A stretch of DNA of 64,000 nt from Hymenobacter polaris (GCF_012927305.1 NZ_JABBGH010000003.1:806001-870000), one strand, 5' to 3'; numbered from the stretch's first letter, positions 28,201 to 36,385 are shown. Notes: generated by a model not told the origin, from the letters alone. Numbers and translations: made by a program.

Positions 28201-28805
28201 ACGATGACTTTGGTGGCGGGGTGCGCCGCCTTGCGGGCCTCCACGCGGCGCCACAAAATGGGGTGGCACCAGGCGGGGTTGGCGCCGGCCACCAGGAAGC
28301 AGTCGGCCAAATCCAGGTCGTCGTAGCACACCGGCACGCTGTCCTCGCCCAGGGCCATTTTGTAGCCCACCACCGCGCTGCTCATGCACAGGCGCGAGTT
28401 GGTGTCGAGGTTGTTGCTGCCGATAAAGCCCTTCATGAGCTTATTGAGCACGTAATATTCCTCCGTCAGGCACTGCCCCGAGGCGTAGAAGGCCACCGAG
28501 TCGGGCCCGTATTTCGCGATGAACGTCTTAAATACCGCCGCCGTGCGTTGCAGGGCTTCGTCCCAGCTCACGCGCTGCAAAGGCCGGGTGCGGCTGTAGC
28601 GCATCTGCGGGTGCAGCAGCCGGTCGCTCCGGTCGTTCACGGTGTACTGCAGGTTCAGCCCCTTGCTGCACAGCGCCCCGCGGTTGACGGGGTAGTCGGG
28701 GTTGCCCACCACGCTTACGTCGCCGCCGGGCAGCGGCGCTACCAGCACGCCGCAGCCCACCCCGCAGTAGCAGCAAATAGATGGTTTGGGAGTAGGAGTT
28801 GGCAT
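25299..28805 (-). CDS. nasA: Assimilatory nitrate reductase fused to NAD(P)H flavoprotein and BFD domains
   Basis: 1168 residues. The N-terminus is a molybdopterin oxidoreductase with a 4Fe-4S motif (CCYCGVGCG, fourth Cys in RGALCSKGLN) and the bis-MGD segments SMWTMGLNQSAVGVDK and LSLTGQPNAMGGREVGGLSN. It runs to about residue 690. From about 705 to 1090 there is an FAD/NAD-binding module like the N-terminus of NirB (VVVVGAGAGACGF, then HVVVVGGGLLGLEMAASLRE). Residues about 1108-1160 form a BFD-like 2Fe-2S domain (LVCSCNNVGAGNLRQAI, GTGCGSC). In other bacteria the catalytic (NasA/NasC) and flavoprotein (NasB) parts are separate chains. Here one chain should take electrons from NAD(P)H through FAD and 2Fe-2S to Mo and reduce nitrate to nitrite in the cytoplasm. 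Confidence 0.92.
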   Translation of the reverse strand: MPTPTPKPSICCYCGVGCGVLVAPLPGGDVSVVGNPDYPVNRGALCSKGLNLQYTVNDRSDRLLHPQMRYSRTRPLQRVSWDEALQRTAAVFKTFIAKYGPDSVAFYASGQCLTEEYYVLNKLMKGFIGSNNLDTNSRLCMSSAVVGYKMALGEDSVPVCYDDLDLADCFLVAGANPAWCHPILWRRVEARKAAHPATKVIVIDPRATDTCALADLHLQLIPGTDVVLLQAIARVLLENGDVDADFLAHHTEGYETYRALVLARPVAESAALCGVPEADIRLAASYIGSAQAFLSMWTMGLNQSAVGVDKNLCLLNLHLLTGQIGRPGAGPLSLTGQPNAMGGREVGGLSNLLPAHRNLANPAHRAEVQQFWGSGPLAAQPGYTATEMFEALEAGRLKAIWIVCTNPLTSLPNARQAEAALAKAKFVVVQEVSSQPQTLTYADVVLPAAAWAEKEGTMTNSERRISHLAKVVDAPGEALPDAEIICRFAQAMGFPGFDYPSPEAIYLEHIRLTAGTSLDSTGLNYSTLKERGSVQWPYRAGQAAPDTPRLFTDHRFYTPSGRAVLHAPAASFRSEAPDEEFPFVLTTGRIRDQWHTMTKTGKVSKLTKHLPQAFLELHPQDAEALGVAEGELVTVSSRRGEVRVAARLSVGIRPGVVFLPMHWGRQLGSDLNRANNVTSGTLDPLSKEPDFKFCAVQVVKYRPARRRVVVVGAGAGACGFVKSYREVNQQDELIVFSKEDFPFYNRVLLPDYLSGHQQWAQLVKMQEAEETAYRLEVRRGVSVESIHCAEKYVLDSHGQRTDYDVLILATGSRAAVPRGVPALPGIFSMRSRLDADNFRAHLPATGAHVVVVGGGLLGLEMAASLREMGTRVTIIQRTSRFLDRQLDALGSQLLREEMANQGCELYFNDEVELFYGRARLTGVGLKSGRRLDCDAVLLAIGTVPNLELARDCGLRCQRGVVVDAHLQTSDPSVYALGEIAEFEGTLYGITAAAEQQAAVLARYLGGDVVAHYQGSTFMNIIKIHGFDLCSIGLPEAPNAIDYEEIVFIDKAQRYYKKCIIHQDRLVGAILIGDKNEFQEFRELIANRTELSDKRLQLLRSGRPAAPVLGKLVCSCNNVGAGNLRQAIATGCASLRELSAATGAGTGCGSCRPEVQRLLEESLVAVESA

Positions 28806-28832
28806 GGTAGAGTTGTGCGCTTCACTGGGGGC

Positions 28833-30146
28833 CTAGGCCGCTAGGGCCATGGCCGGGGCTTCGGCAGCTTCGCGCTTGGCGGCGAAGGCCCGCACCAGCA
28901 GCACCACGCCGCCCACGGCCGCCACCCCGAGGCCGATGTAGAGAAAAGCCGTACTGTAGCTGATTTCCTTGGATTTGAAGAGGAAGCCTACCAGCATGGC
29001 CCCCAGGTTGCCGCCCGCCCCCACAATGCCGCTCACGCTGCCAATGGCCTGCCGGTTCACGAAGGGCACGATGGAATAGGTAGTGCCATTGGCCATTTTT
29101 AGGAACAGGGCGAAGAATAGCATGGCCGTAATGGCCAGCGTGAGGCTAGGCGCCATCGAGAAGAACACGATGCCAATACCTTCGAGCACCAGCACGCCGC
29201 TCAGCAGCAGCCACTTGCCCTGGATGCCGTAGGCGCGGCCAGCCCGGTCGGCCACAATGCCGCCCAGGGCGCGGGCAAAGACGTTCATGCCGCCAAAAAT
29301 GCCCGCCAGCGCGCCGGCCAGAATAAGAGACGCCTTGTAATTGTCCACGAAGTAGGTAGCGGCCACGTTGTCGATGGTAATCTCGATGCCGAAGCACGCG
29401 CCGTAGGCCAGCGCCAGTAGCCAGGTGCGGTAGTCGCGCAGGGCTATGCCGAAGGTGCCTTCCTTGCGCTCGGCCCGCTCGCGGTCAATGTCGGTATAGT
29501 TGCCGCGGGGCGTGTCCTGGGTGTAGCGATAGTACAAAGTGGCCATGACCAGTAGTAGCACGCCCGGCACCACCATGGCGTAGCGCCACGAGTTAGCTTT
29601 GTCGACGAAGCCTAGGCTTACAAAAGCGGCGGCTACCAGGGGCATGGCCAGGTTGGCAATGCCGCCGCCGAGGTTGCCCCAGCCGCCGGCCACGGCGTTG
29701 GCCGTGCCCACAACGCCCGGCGCAAACATCATGGAGGTGTGAAACTGAGTGATGACGAACGAGGCCCCGATGATGCCAATGCAGAAGCGAAACAGCAGGA
29801 AGCTCTCGTAGCTATTGCTTAAGCCAATGAGCATCACCGGAATAGCCCCCACTACCAGCAGCCAGGTATAGGCCTTGCGCGGCCCAATAGTGTCGCAGAG
29901 CTTGCCCATGAGCAGGCGCGCCAAAATGGTGGCCGACACCGAAGCAATGACGATGTTGCCCACCTGGCCCTTATCCAGGTGCAGCTGCTCGCGCACCAGC
30001 GGCATAAGCGGTGCAATGCCGAACCAGCCAAAAAAGCAAAAGAAGAACGTCAGCCAGGTTAGCTGGAACGTGCGCATCTGCATGCCCCTACCCGAGAAGA
30101 CGTTGAGCCGGCTTAGCGGCTGCTGAGTAGTCAATTCGGCTTCCAT
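28833..30146 (-). CDS. narK: Nitrate/nitrite transporter of the NarK family (MFS)
   Basis: 437 residues with about twelve hydrophobic segments. NarK signatures are present: TFFFCFFGWFGIAPLMPLVR in the first segments and the Gly-rich nitrate-signature stretches ANAVAGGWGNLGGGIANLAM and SVSGIVGAGGNLGAMLVGFL. These Gly-rich motifs in helices 5 and 11 form the anion path. It lies between nirD and nasA, as expected for import of the substrate of the pathway. I place the start at the ATG at 30146 (MEAELTTQQPLSRLNVF); a start 21 codons upstream would add an unlikely polar leader. Confidence 0.95.
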   Translation of the reverse strand: MEAELTTQQPLSRLNVFSGRGMQMRTFQLTWLTFFFCFFGWFGIAPLMPLVREQLHLDKGQVGNIVIASVSATILARLLMGKLCDTIGPRKAYTWLLVVGAIPVMLIGLSNSYESFLLFRFCIGIIGASFVITQFHTSMMFAPGVVGTANAVAGGWGNLGGGIANLAMPLVAAAFVSLGFVDKANSWRYAMVVPGVLLLVMATLYYRYTQDTPRGNYTDIDRERAERKEGTFGIALRDYRTWLLALAYGACFGIEITIDNVAATYFVDNYKASLILAGALAGIFGGMNVFARALGGIVADRAGRAYGIQGKWLLLSGVLVLEGIGIVFFSMAPSLTLAITAMLFFALFLKMANGTTYSIVPFVNRQAIGSVSGIVGAGGNLGAMLVGFLFKSKEISYSTAFLYIGLGVAAVGGVVLLVRAFAAKREAAEAPAMALAA

Positions 30147-30252
30147 AGGAAAGTATTTTTGAATGAAATGCTTGATTATAGGAATATTGTGACCCGACGA
30201 GTGCCCCACTGCTACCCCTAGGGCTGCGAACTACGAAGCCCGCGCCACTGCG

Positions 30253-30603
30253 CTACAGTCCCACGTACACTACGCCGCCCTCTACCTTCACCGGGTAGGT
30301 GCGGATGCCAGGCAAATCGCTGCTGCTCAAACACTCGCCGGTAAGTAGCGAAAACGTGTTCTTGTGGAAAGGGCAGGCTACCTTGGGCACGCTCAGCTCG
30401 CCGGTGCTGCCCACCAGGCCCCGCGCCAGCGCCATCTGCTGCTTGTGCGGGCACAGGTTTTGGGTGGCGTACCACTCGCCGCGCCGGGCGAAGTTGTAGA
30501 TGGCCACCTGCTCGCCCGCTACCAAGGCGCAGGCCCCGCCATCGGCCGGAATGTCAGTGGTTTGGCACACGGGCAGCCAGGTAACGGCAAGTGCAGCTTC
30601 CAT
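30253..30603 (-). CDS. nirD: Nitrite reductase small subunit (Rieske 2Fe-2S)
   Basis: 116 residues, the usual length for NirD. The Rieske-type cluster ligands are in NLCPHKQQMALARG (Cys, His) and VACPFHKNTFSLLTGEC (Cys, His). NirD pairs with NirB to form the cytoplasmic NADH nitrite reductase, which makes ammonium. It follows nirB by about 150 bp, a gap that holds a dispersed repeat. Confidence 0.94.
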   Translation of the reverse strand: MEAALAVTWLPVCQTTDIPADGGACALVAGEQVAIYNFARRGEWYATQNLCPHKQQMALARGLVGSTGELSVPKVACPFHKNTFSLLTGECLSSSDLPGIRTYPVKVEGGVVYVGL

Positions 30604-30650
30604 AAAATATTGATTGTATTGATTTTGGATGCAGGTCGTCCTCTGCGGTG

Positions 30651-30710
30651 CGCCTCACCCCTAGCCCCTCTCCAAAAAGGAGAGGAGAACTAGCTCTAGT
30701 TTCTAGCTTT
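30651..30710. repeat. Partial copy of the CCTAGCCCC repeat, between nirB and nirD
   Basis: The segment starts CGCCTCACCCCTAGCCCCTC and includes a small hairpin (CCTCTCC-AAAAA-GGAGAGG) and then ACTAGCTCTAG. It matches one end of the element at 25131-25297. It lies about 40 bp downstream of the nirB stop codon. Confidence 0.7.
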
Positions 30711-30751
30711 TAATTGCAGTCCGCGCCGCCTCACCCCTAGGCGACCCGCAC

Positions 30752-33256
30752 CTACCAGGCCGAACTCATCTTCTGCCCGCGCATTTCCGCAAACTCCATT
30801 GTGGGGTCTTTCGACTTGGGCACGTTCACGAAGTGGGTGAACTGCTTGCGCAGCTCCGGGTCTTCCACCACCTTGCGCCACTCGCAGTGGTAGTTGGCGA
30901 TGAGCAGGGCGATTTCAGCCTCTAGGTCGGCGCAGAGGCCTAGGCTGTCGTTCACCACCACGTTGCGCAGGTAGGCGATGCCGCCGTCCATCTTGTTGAG
31001 CCAGGTGGCGGTGCGCATCAGCGGGTCGGCCGTCTTGATGTAGAACATGATGAAGCGGTCGAGGTACTTCACCAGCGTTTCCTTGTCGATGTCGGCGGCC
31101 AGCAATTGGGCGTGCTGGGGCTTGGCGCCGCCGTTGCCGCATACGTAGAGGTTCCAGCCTTTTTCGGTGGCAATCACCCCGAAGTCCTTGGCCTGCGCCT
31201 CGGCGCACTCGCGCACGCAGCCGCTCACGCCGCTCTTCATCTTATGGGGCGAGCGGATGCCCTTGTAGCGGTTTTCCAACTCAATGGCCAGGCTCACGCT
31301 GTCGTGCAGGCCGTAGCGGCACCAGGTACTGCCCACGCAGCTTTTGATGGTGCGCAGGCTCTTGCCGTAGGCGTGCCCGCTCTCGAAGCCCGCGTTCACC
31401 AGCTCCTCCCAAATGTCGGGCAGGTCGCTCACGTGCGCCCCAAACATGTCGATGCGCTGGCCGCCCGTAATCTTGGTGTACAGATTGTACTTGCGGGCAA
31501 TCTGGCCGATAACTATCAGCTGCTCGGGGCTCACCTCGCCGCCAGCCATGCGCGGCATCACCGAGTAGCTGCCGCCCTTCTGGATGTTGGCCAAGTAGCG
31601 GTCGTTGGTGTCCTGGATAACGTTTTGCTTGATGATCAAATCGTTCCACAAGCCCGCCAGGATACTGCCCACCGCCGGCTTGCACACCTCGCAGCCATCG
31701 CCCACCCCGAAGCGGTCGAGCGCCTGGTCGTAGGTGCGGATGTCGTTGATTTTCAAGAGGTCGAACAGCTCCTGGCGCGAGTAGTCGAAGTGCTCGCACA
31801 GCACGTTCTTGATGTAGGCGCCCTGGGCCGTGAGTACGCCGTTGATAAGGTCCTTGACCATCGGCACGCAGCCGCCGCAGCCGGTGCCAGCCTTGGTGCA
31901 CTTCTTCAGGCCCGCCAGGTCTGTGATACCCTGGGTTTCAATGGCGTCGCAAATCATGCCCTTGGTCACGGCCTCGCACGAGCACACCAGCGCTTCGTCG
32001 GGCAAGCTCATGACGCCGGCCCCGGCGGCTTCTTCGCCGCCGCGCGCCCCTAGGATGAGGTCTTCCGGGTGGGGCGGTAGGGCCAGCTTGTTGTTCACCG
32101 TTTGCAGCAGCATGCTGTAGGCCTCGGCGTCGCCTACTAGCACGCCGCCCAGCAAGTATTTCCCGTCGGGGCTGATATTGATGCGCTTGTAGATGCCGTT
32201 GTGCGCGTCCTCGTACACGATGGCGCGGCTGTGCGGCTCGGCAATGAACGGGTCGCCGAAGCTGGCCACGTCCACCCCAATCAGCTTGAGCTTGCTGCTC
32301 ATATCGAAGCCCGTGAAGGCCCTGGCCCCGCGCAGCAGCTGGCTTACTACCACCTCGGCCATGTCGTAGCCGGGCGCCACCAGCCCGTAAATCATGCCGC
32401 CGTGCAGGGCGCACTCGCCAATGGCAAAGATGCGCGGGTCAGTGGTTTGCATCTCATCATTCACCACGATGCCGCCGCGCATGCCCACGTCCAGCCCCGC
32501 TAGCTTGGCCAGCTCATCCCTGGGCCGAATGCCGGCCGAAATCACCAGCATATCCACCTCCAGCACCGAGCCGTCGCCGAAGTGCAAGCTCTCCACCTTG
32601 CCCTCGCCCACAATGCTCGACGTAGCCTTGCTGAGGTGAATCTTCAGCCCTAGGGCCTCCAGCTTGCTTTGGAGCATGGCGCTGCCGGCCGCGTCAATCT
32701 GCCGGGGCATCAGGCGGGGCGCGAACTCCACCACGTGCGCCTCCGGCACCCCTAGGTCGAGCAGGGCCTTGGCGGCTTCCAGGCCCAGCAGGCCGCCGCC
32801 CAGCACGGCCCCGCTGCGGGCGGTGGCGGCATAGGCCTTTATCTCGTCCAGGTCCTCAATGGTGCGGTACACCATCACCCCGGCCTGCTCCACGCCCGGA
32901 ATGTCGGGCACGAAGGCCGACGAGCCGGTGGCCAGCACCAGGTAGTCGTAGGGCTGCACCAGGCCGCTGCGGGCGTGCACCGTCTGGCTGGCCCGGTCGA
33001 TTTCCTGCACCGCGTCGCCCAGGTGCAGGGTGATGCCGTTGTCGCGGTACCAGTTGGTGGGCGCCATCAGCAGGTCGTCGGCGGTTTTGCCGCCGAAGTA
33101 TTCGCTCAGGTGCACCCGGTCGTAAGCCACGCGCGGCTCTTCGCCAAATACTACCACGTTAAAATCGGTCGACTTGGCGAGCAGCTTCTCGCAAAACTTG
33201 TAGCCGACCATGCCGTTGCCGATAACGACCACGGTAGGGTTTCCCTGCATTGCCAT
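30752..33256 (-). CDS. nirB: NADH-dependent nitrite reductase large subunit
   Basis: 834 residues. The N-terminal half is an FAD/NAD module (VVIGNGMVGYKFCEKLLAKS, then GAVLGGGLLGLEAAKALLD). Two BFD-like 2Fe-2S domains follow (ALVCSCEAVTKGMI with GTGCGGCVP, then GDGCEVCKPAVGS). The sulfite/nitrite reductase part binds siroheme and 4Fe-4S through CVGSTWCRYG and GVSGCVRECAEAQAK. The domain order and length are those of NirB. It reduces nitrite to ammonium with electrons from NADH. It is first in the minus-strand cluster nirB-nirD-narK-nasA, and the siroheme methyltransferase gene is divergent from it. A 29-bp inverted repeat about 90 bp upstream is a candidate control site. Confidence 0.97.
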   Translation of the reverse strand: MAMQGNPTVVVIGNGMVGYKFCEKLLAKSTDFNVVVFGEEPRVAYDRVHLSEYFGGKTADDLLMAPTNWYRDNGITLHLGDAVQEIDRASQTVHARSGLVQPYDYLVLATGSSAFVPDIPGVEQAGVMVYRTIEDLDEIKAYAATARSGAVLGGGLLGLEAAKALLDLGVPEAHVVEFAPRLMPRQIDAAGSAMLQSKLEALGLKIHLSKATSSIVGEGKVESLHFGDGSVLEVDMLVISAGIRPRDELAKLAGLDVGMRGGIVVNDEMQTTDPRIFAIGECALHGGMIYGLVAPGYDMAEVVVSQLLRGARAFTGFDMSSKLKLIGVDVASFGDPFIAEPHSRAIVYEDAHNGIYKRINISPDGKYLLGGVLVGDAEAYSMLLQTVNNKLALPPHPEDLILGARGGEEAAGAGVMSLPDEALVCSCEAVTKGMICDAIETQGITDLAGLKKCTKAGTGCGGCVPMVKDLINGVLTAQGAYIKNVLCEHFDYSRQELFDLLKINDIRTYDQALDRFGVGDGCEVCKPAVGSILAGLWNDLIIKQNVIQDTNDRYLANIQKGGSYSVMPRMAGGEVSPEQLIVIGQIARKYNLYTKITGGQRIDMFGAHVSDLPDIWEELVNAGFESGHAYGKSLRTIKSCVGSTWCRYGLHDSVSLAIELENRYKGIRSPHKMKSGVSGCVRECAEAQAKDFGVIATEKGWNLYVCGNGGAKPQHAQLLAADIDKETLVKYLDRFIMFYIKTADPLMRTATWLNKMDGGIAYLRNVVVNDSLGLCADLEAEIALLIANYHCEWRKVVEDPELRKQFTHFVNVPKSKDPTMEFAEMRGQKMSSAW

Positions 33257-33345
33257 ACTATCCTAAGAAATCGGGTAGTGAAAAATGAATTGGCGAAGTC
33301 GAGGGGTGGGAGAGGGGAAGGAGCGAGAGAAAGCAGCCTTTTATT

Positions 33346-33374
33346 TTATAAGGTATTTGAAAATGACCTTATAA
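33346..33374. promoter_or_regulatory. Candidate operator upstream of nirB (TTATAAGGT-N11-ACCTTATAA)
   Basis: A perfect 9-bp inverted repeat with an 11-bp spacer lies 90-118 bp upstream of the nirB ATG, in the only regulatory gap between nirB and the divergent siroheme methyltransferase gene. The right arm includes TACCTTAT on the minus strand, which is near the -7 consensus. A dimeric regulator could bind here. Its identity is unknown. Confidence 0.55.
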
Positions 33375-33690
33375 TTAAAGGTGTTTAGAAACTATATCAG
33401 CAAACTTAAACAAAATAACCCTTAAAGCAATAGGGGGTGTAAAAGAAATTTAATATAAAGTTTCGAAATAACACCTTAAAAACGAAGGGCAGTACTACAG
33501 TCGTTTATAGCTTGATAGGCCATCCCCCTTTATCAGCCGCCAGGCAAGTAGCTGTGGTAGCTACTCACCTTTGTAGCTAGCCGATGGTTTAGTAGCTGCA
33601 CCTTGAAACTGGTGCCGCTTGTTGCGGCGGCCGTTGGTCGGCAGCTATCCCTACTTGCCTGTCCCGCGCCCTAGCCCTTTTTTTTCTGTC
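33375..33690. other. Divergent control region between nirB and the siroheme methyltransferase
   Basis: No gene is seen in this AT-rich stretch. AAGGTGTT at 33378-33385 and its complement AACACCTT at 33471-33478 form a distant inverted pair. CACCTTTG near 33567, one change from TAnnTTTG, is a candidate plus-strand -7 element. Confidence 0.4.
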
Positions 33691-34425
33691 ATGGCCCGAC
33701 TCCCTATTCTGCCCGAGCTATACGTAGTGGGCGCCGGCCCCGGCGACCCGGAGCTGCTGACGCTCAAGGCCTACCGCATCCTGCAATCGGCCGACGTTAT
33801 CCTCTACGACAACCTCGCCAACCAAGAGCTGCTGGCCCTGGCACCGGCCGCCTGCGAGTGCCTGTACGTGGGCAAAAAACCCTACGGTGAGTACACCCCG
33901 CAGGAGGTCATTCACCAGCTTATCCTGGAAAAAGCCCGGACCCTAGGGCGCGTGGTGCGCCTCAAGGGCGGCGACCCGTTCATCTTCGGCCGGGGCTTCG
34001 AGGAAATGCTCTTTGCCCGCGCCCACGGTATCGCGGCGCACTACGTGCCAGGTATTTCGAGCATGCAGGCCGTGGGGTTTGAGGATATTCCCCTCACGCA
34101 CCGGCAAGTGAGCGAGGGCTTTTGGGTGCTGACGGGCACCAAAAAGGACGGCTCGCTCTCGGCCGATTTACGCCTAGCCATGCAAAGCAATTCCACGGTG
34201 GTCGTCTACATGGGCATGAAGGCCCTGCCCCACATCGTGGCCACCTACGAGGCCGAGGGCCGCGGCGCCACCCCCGCCGCCGTGGTCATGCACGCCTCGC
34301 TGCCGCAACGCAAATCGGTAGCCGGCCCCGTGCGCGACCTGCCGGCCCTGGTGGCGGCAGCGGGCATTACGTACCCGGCGCTGATATTTATTGGGGAGGT
34401 GGTGGGGATGCGGGAGGGGGCGTAA
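33691..34425 (+). CDS. cobA: Uroporphyrinogen-III C-methyltransferase (SUMT)
   Basis: 244 residues. It adds two methyl groups to uroporphyrinogen III to make precorrin-2. Family motifs are present: LYVVGAGPGDPELLTLKAYR at the start, VRLKGGDPFIFGRGFEE in the middle, and the SAM-binding GISSMQAVGFEDIPLTHR. It is a one-domain enzyme, so the remaining siroheme steps need the Met8-like protein at 22820. It is divergent from nirB, and siroheme supply fits with NirB synthesis. I chose the ATG at 33691 (MARLPILPELYVVG); the 24 in-frame codons upstream are not conserved in style. Confidence 0.95.
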   Translation: MARLPILPELYVVGAGPGDPELLTLKAYRILQSADVILYDNLANQELLALAPAACECLYVGKKPYGEYTPQEVIHQLILEKARTLGRVVRLKGGDPFIFGRGFEEMLFARAHGIAAHYVPGISSMQAVGFEDIPLTHRQVSEGFWVLTGTKKDGSLSADLRLAMQSNSTVVVYMGMKALPHIVATYEAEGRGATPAAVVMHASLPQRKSVAGPVRDLPALVAAAGITYPALIFIGEVVGMREGA

Positions 34426-34518
34426 CGCCCTGCGCCAGCTGGGGTGTTGCCCGGCGCGGGCTGCCCTGAACACCCGGCCGCCGGCTGCGTATTTTAAGGA
34501 CGACTACCTGCCGGGCGG

Positions 34519-34540
34519 GCCGGCCCCCAGGGGCCAGCCA
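34519..34540 (+). promoter_or_regulatory. Leader hairpin of the flavin monooxygenase gene
   Basis: GGCCGGCCCC pairs with GGGGCCAGCC (one mismatch) across a 2-nt CA turn, 26 bp upstream of the ATG. The same element, with a perfect stem, lies in the leader of lpd at 60041-60062. Both are followed by CACTC, a TTTC-rich stretch and ATGAATCAG. Confidence 0.55.
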
Positions 34541-34566
34541 CCTATTCACTCTCTTTCTGTTTTTCT

Positions 34567-35778
34567 ATGAATCAGCGTGTTTTAGTAACCGGGGCTAGCA
34601 TTGCCGGCCCGACCCTGGCCTGGTGGTTACACCACTATGGCTTCGACGTAACGGTGGTGGAGCGGGCACCGGAGTTCCGCGACGGCGGCCAGAACATCGA
34701 CGTGCGCGGGGCCGCCCGCCCGATACTCGAGCGGATGGGTTTGCTGCAAGCCGTGAAAGACCACAATACCGGCGAGCAGGGCTTTGCCTACGTCGACGAG
34801 CACAACGAACCTGTGGCCGAGTTCGACAACGACCAGGTAGGGGGCGAAGGCCTGACGGCCGAGCTGGAAATCCTGCGCGGCGACCTGGCCCGGCTGCTCT
34901 ACGACCACAGCCGCGAGCAGGTGCGCTACCGCTTCGGCGATACCATTGAAAAGGTAGAACAAACCGACGCGGGCGTGCGCGTCACCTTCGCGCACGGCGA
35001 GCCGGAGCAGTTCGACCTGGTGGTGGCGGCCGAAGGGGCCAACTCCTCTACGCGCCAGCTGCTGTTCGAAGCCGAGGTCACGCGCAAGCCCTACGACCTG
35101 TACGTGGCCTACTTCACCATTGCGCGCGCGGCGGGCGACGGCCAGATTGCCCGCGCCTACAACGCGCCCGGCGGCCGCGGCCTTTGGCTGCGCCCCGACA
35201 ATACTGATACCACCCGCGCCCTGCTGCTGTGGCAGCACGAACCGGCCGGCTACGAAAACCTGCCCGTGGCCGCCCAGAAGCAAAAGCTGCACGAAGTATT
35301 TGCCGACGCCGGCTGGGAGGCCCCCCGCATCGTGGCCGGACTGGACGCGGCCGACGACTTCTACTTCGAGCTGGTGAGCCAGGTGAAGCTCAGCCAGTGG
35401 ACCAGGGGCCGCGTGGCGCTAACCGGTGACGCCGCCTGGTGCTCCGGCCCCTTTGGCGTGGGCACCACCGAGGCCATCGTGGGCAGCTACGTGCTGGCCG
35501 GCGAGCTGCACCGCCACGGTCCCGACTACCCGGCCGCCTTCGCCGCCTACGAGCAGCGGCTGCGCCCCTACGTGGAAAAAGGCCAAGACGTGTCCAAAAC
35601 GACCCCGCGCATCTTCAACCCGCAGTCGCGCCTGGGCCTGGTCCTGCTGCGCACGGTGCTGCACATATCCGCCGCGCCGGGCATCCGGCAGCTCACCACC
35701 CTGCTGGCCAGCCCGCCCACCGGCGACATCGAGCTGCCCGACTACGAGCAACCCGACCCCAAGGCCGTACTGAACTAG
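34567..35778 (+). CDS. FAD-dependent monooxygenase (aromatic hydroxylase / TetX-like fold)
   Basis: 403 residues. The N-terminal FAD-binding Rossmann motif is VLVTGASIAGPTLAWWL. It is followed by FRDGGQNIDVRGAARPILER, a segment seen in TetX-like flavoproteins. A second FAD contact is RVALTGDAAWCSGPFGVG, and DLVVAAEGANSSTRQ is the middle DG-type motif. The family uses NAD(P)H and oxygen to hydroxylate aromatic or polycyclic substrates, and some members inactivate tetracyclines. Nothing in the sequence shows which. It is a monocistronic gene with a GC-rich leader hairpin. The usual GDAAH has Trp in place of His. Confidence 0.85.
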   Translation: MNQRVLVTGASIAGPTLAWWLHHYGFDVTVVERAPEFRDGGQNIDVRGAARPILERMGLLQAVKDHNTGEQGFAYVDEHNEPVAEFDNDQVGGEGLTAELEILRGDLARLLYDHSREQVRYRFGDTIEKVEQTDAGVRVTFAHGEPEQFDLVVAAEGANSSTRQLLFEAEVTRKPYDLYVAYFTIARAAGDGQIARAYNAPGGRGLWLRPDNTDTTRALLLWQHEPAGYENLPVAAQKQKLHEVFADAGWEAPRIVAGLDAADDFYFELVSQVKLSQWTRGRVALTGDAAWCSGPFGVGTTEAIVGSYVLAGELHRHGPDYPAAFAAYEQRLRPYVEKGQDVSKTTPRIFNPQSRLGLVLLRTVLHISAAPGIRQLTTLLASPPTGDIELPDYEQPDPKAVLN

Positions 35779-35788
35779 CCGCCCGGCG

Positions 35789-36385
35789 CTACCCGCCCAG
35801 CGCCCGCGTCACCAGCGCCAGCGCCTCGGGCGAAAACGGCAGCTGCAAAGCCAGCGCGTGGCCGCGCTCGGTCATCTTAGGCCAGGTTTTGCGCACTATC
35901 TCCATGACCTTCTCCTCGGGGTGCTGGGCCGCGAAGTGCAGGAAGTAATGCTCGAGAAACACCAGGCAAATCACGTCTTCCAGCAGCTGCACTTCGGGGT
36001 CATCCTTCAGGCGCTCCTTGCGCAGTAGCTGCTGCACGCGCAGTATCGCATCCGCCTCGTAGCCAGCCTGCTGCAATAGCTCGCCGGCCAGCTCGGCGTG
36101 GTACTGCTTGAGGGTGTTGCGCCACTGGTGGTAGCCGGGGCGCGTCAGCGGGAAGTCGGCCCTAGGGATGTGCCAGCGCCGGATGTGCTGGCTGCGGGCA
36201 GCCAGTTGCACGGCCTCGGGGGCGTCGGGGGCCACGCGGGCCAGGCAGGCACTCATGCGCTGGGCATACAGCAGCTCTTTGGGCACGGGCTGGCCGTGGT
36301 CATCAAGCTCCAGAGTGGGGTCGTCGGCATTGGCCGCGTCGAAGAGGCGGCAGGCTTCGGCAAAGCGGGCGGGGTTGGCAAGCAT
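35789..36385 (-). CDS. DUF4202 family protein
   Basis: 198 residues matching the DUF4202 family: FDAANADDPTLELDDHGQPV, then RSQHIRRWHIPRADFPLTR and HQWRNTLKQYHAELAGELL. The conserved His, Arg and Asp residues (QHIRRW, ELLYAQRM, EDVICLVFLEHYF) suggest an HD-like metal-binding helical enzyme, but no activity is established that I know of. It lies tail-to-tail with the monooxygenase, with 10 bp between the stops. A CCTAGGG octamer variant lies just before its start. Confidence 0.8.
   Translation of the reverse strand: MLANPARFAEACRLFDAANADDPTLELDDHGQPVPKELLYAQRMSACLARVAPDAPEAVQLAARSQHIRRWHIPRADFPLTRPGYHQWRNTLKQYHAELAGELLQQAGYEADAILRVQQLLRKERLKDDPEVQLLEDVICLVFLEHYFLHFAAQHPEEKVMEIVRKTWPKMTERGHALALQLPFSPEALALVTRALGG

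Noticed and set aside
33257..33690. Riboswitch upstream of nirB or cobA
   Set aside because: No recognised riboswitch core was seen. The inverted repeats fit a protein site better.
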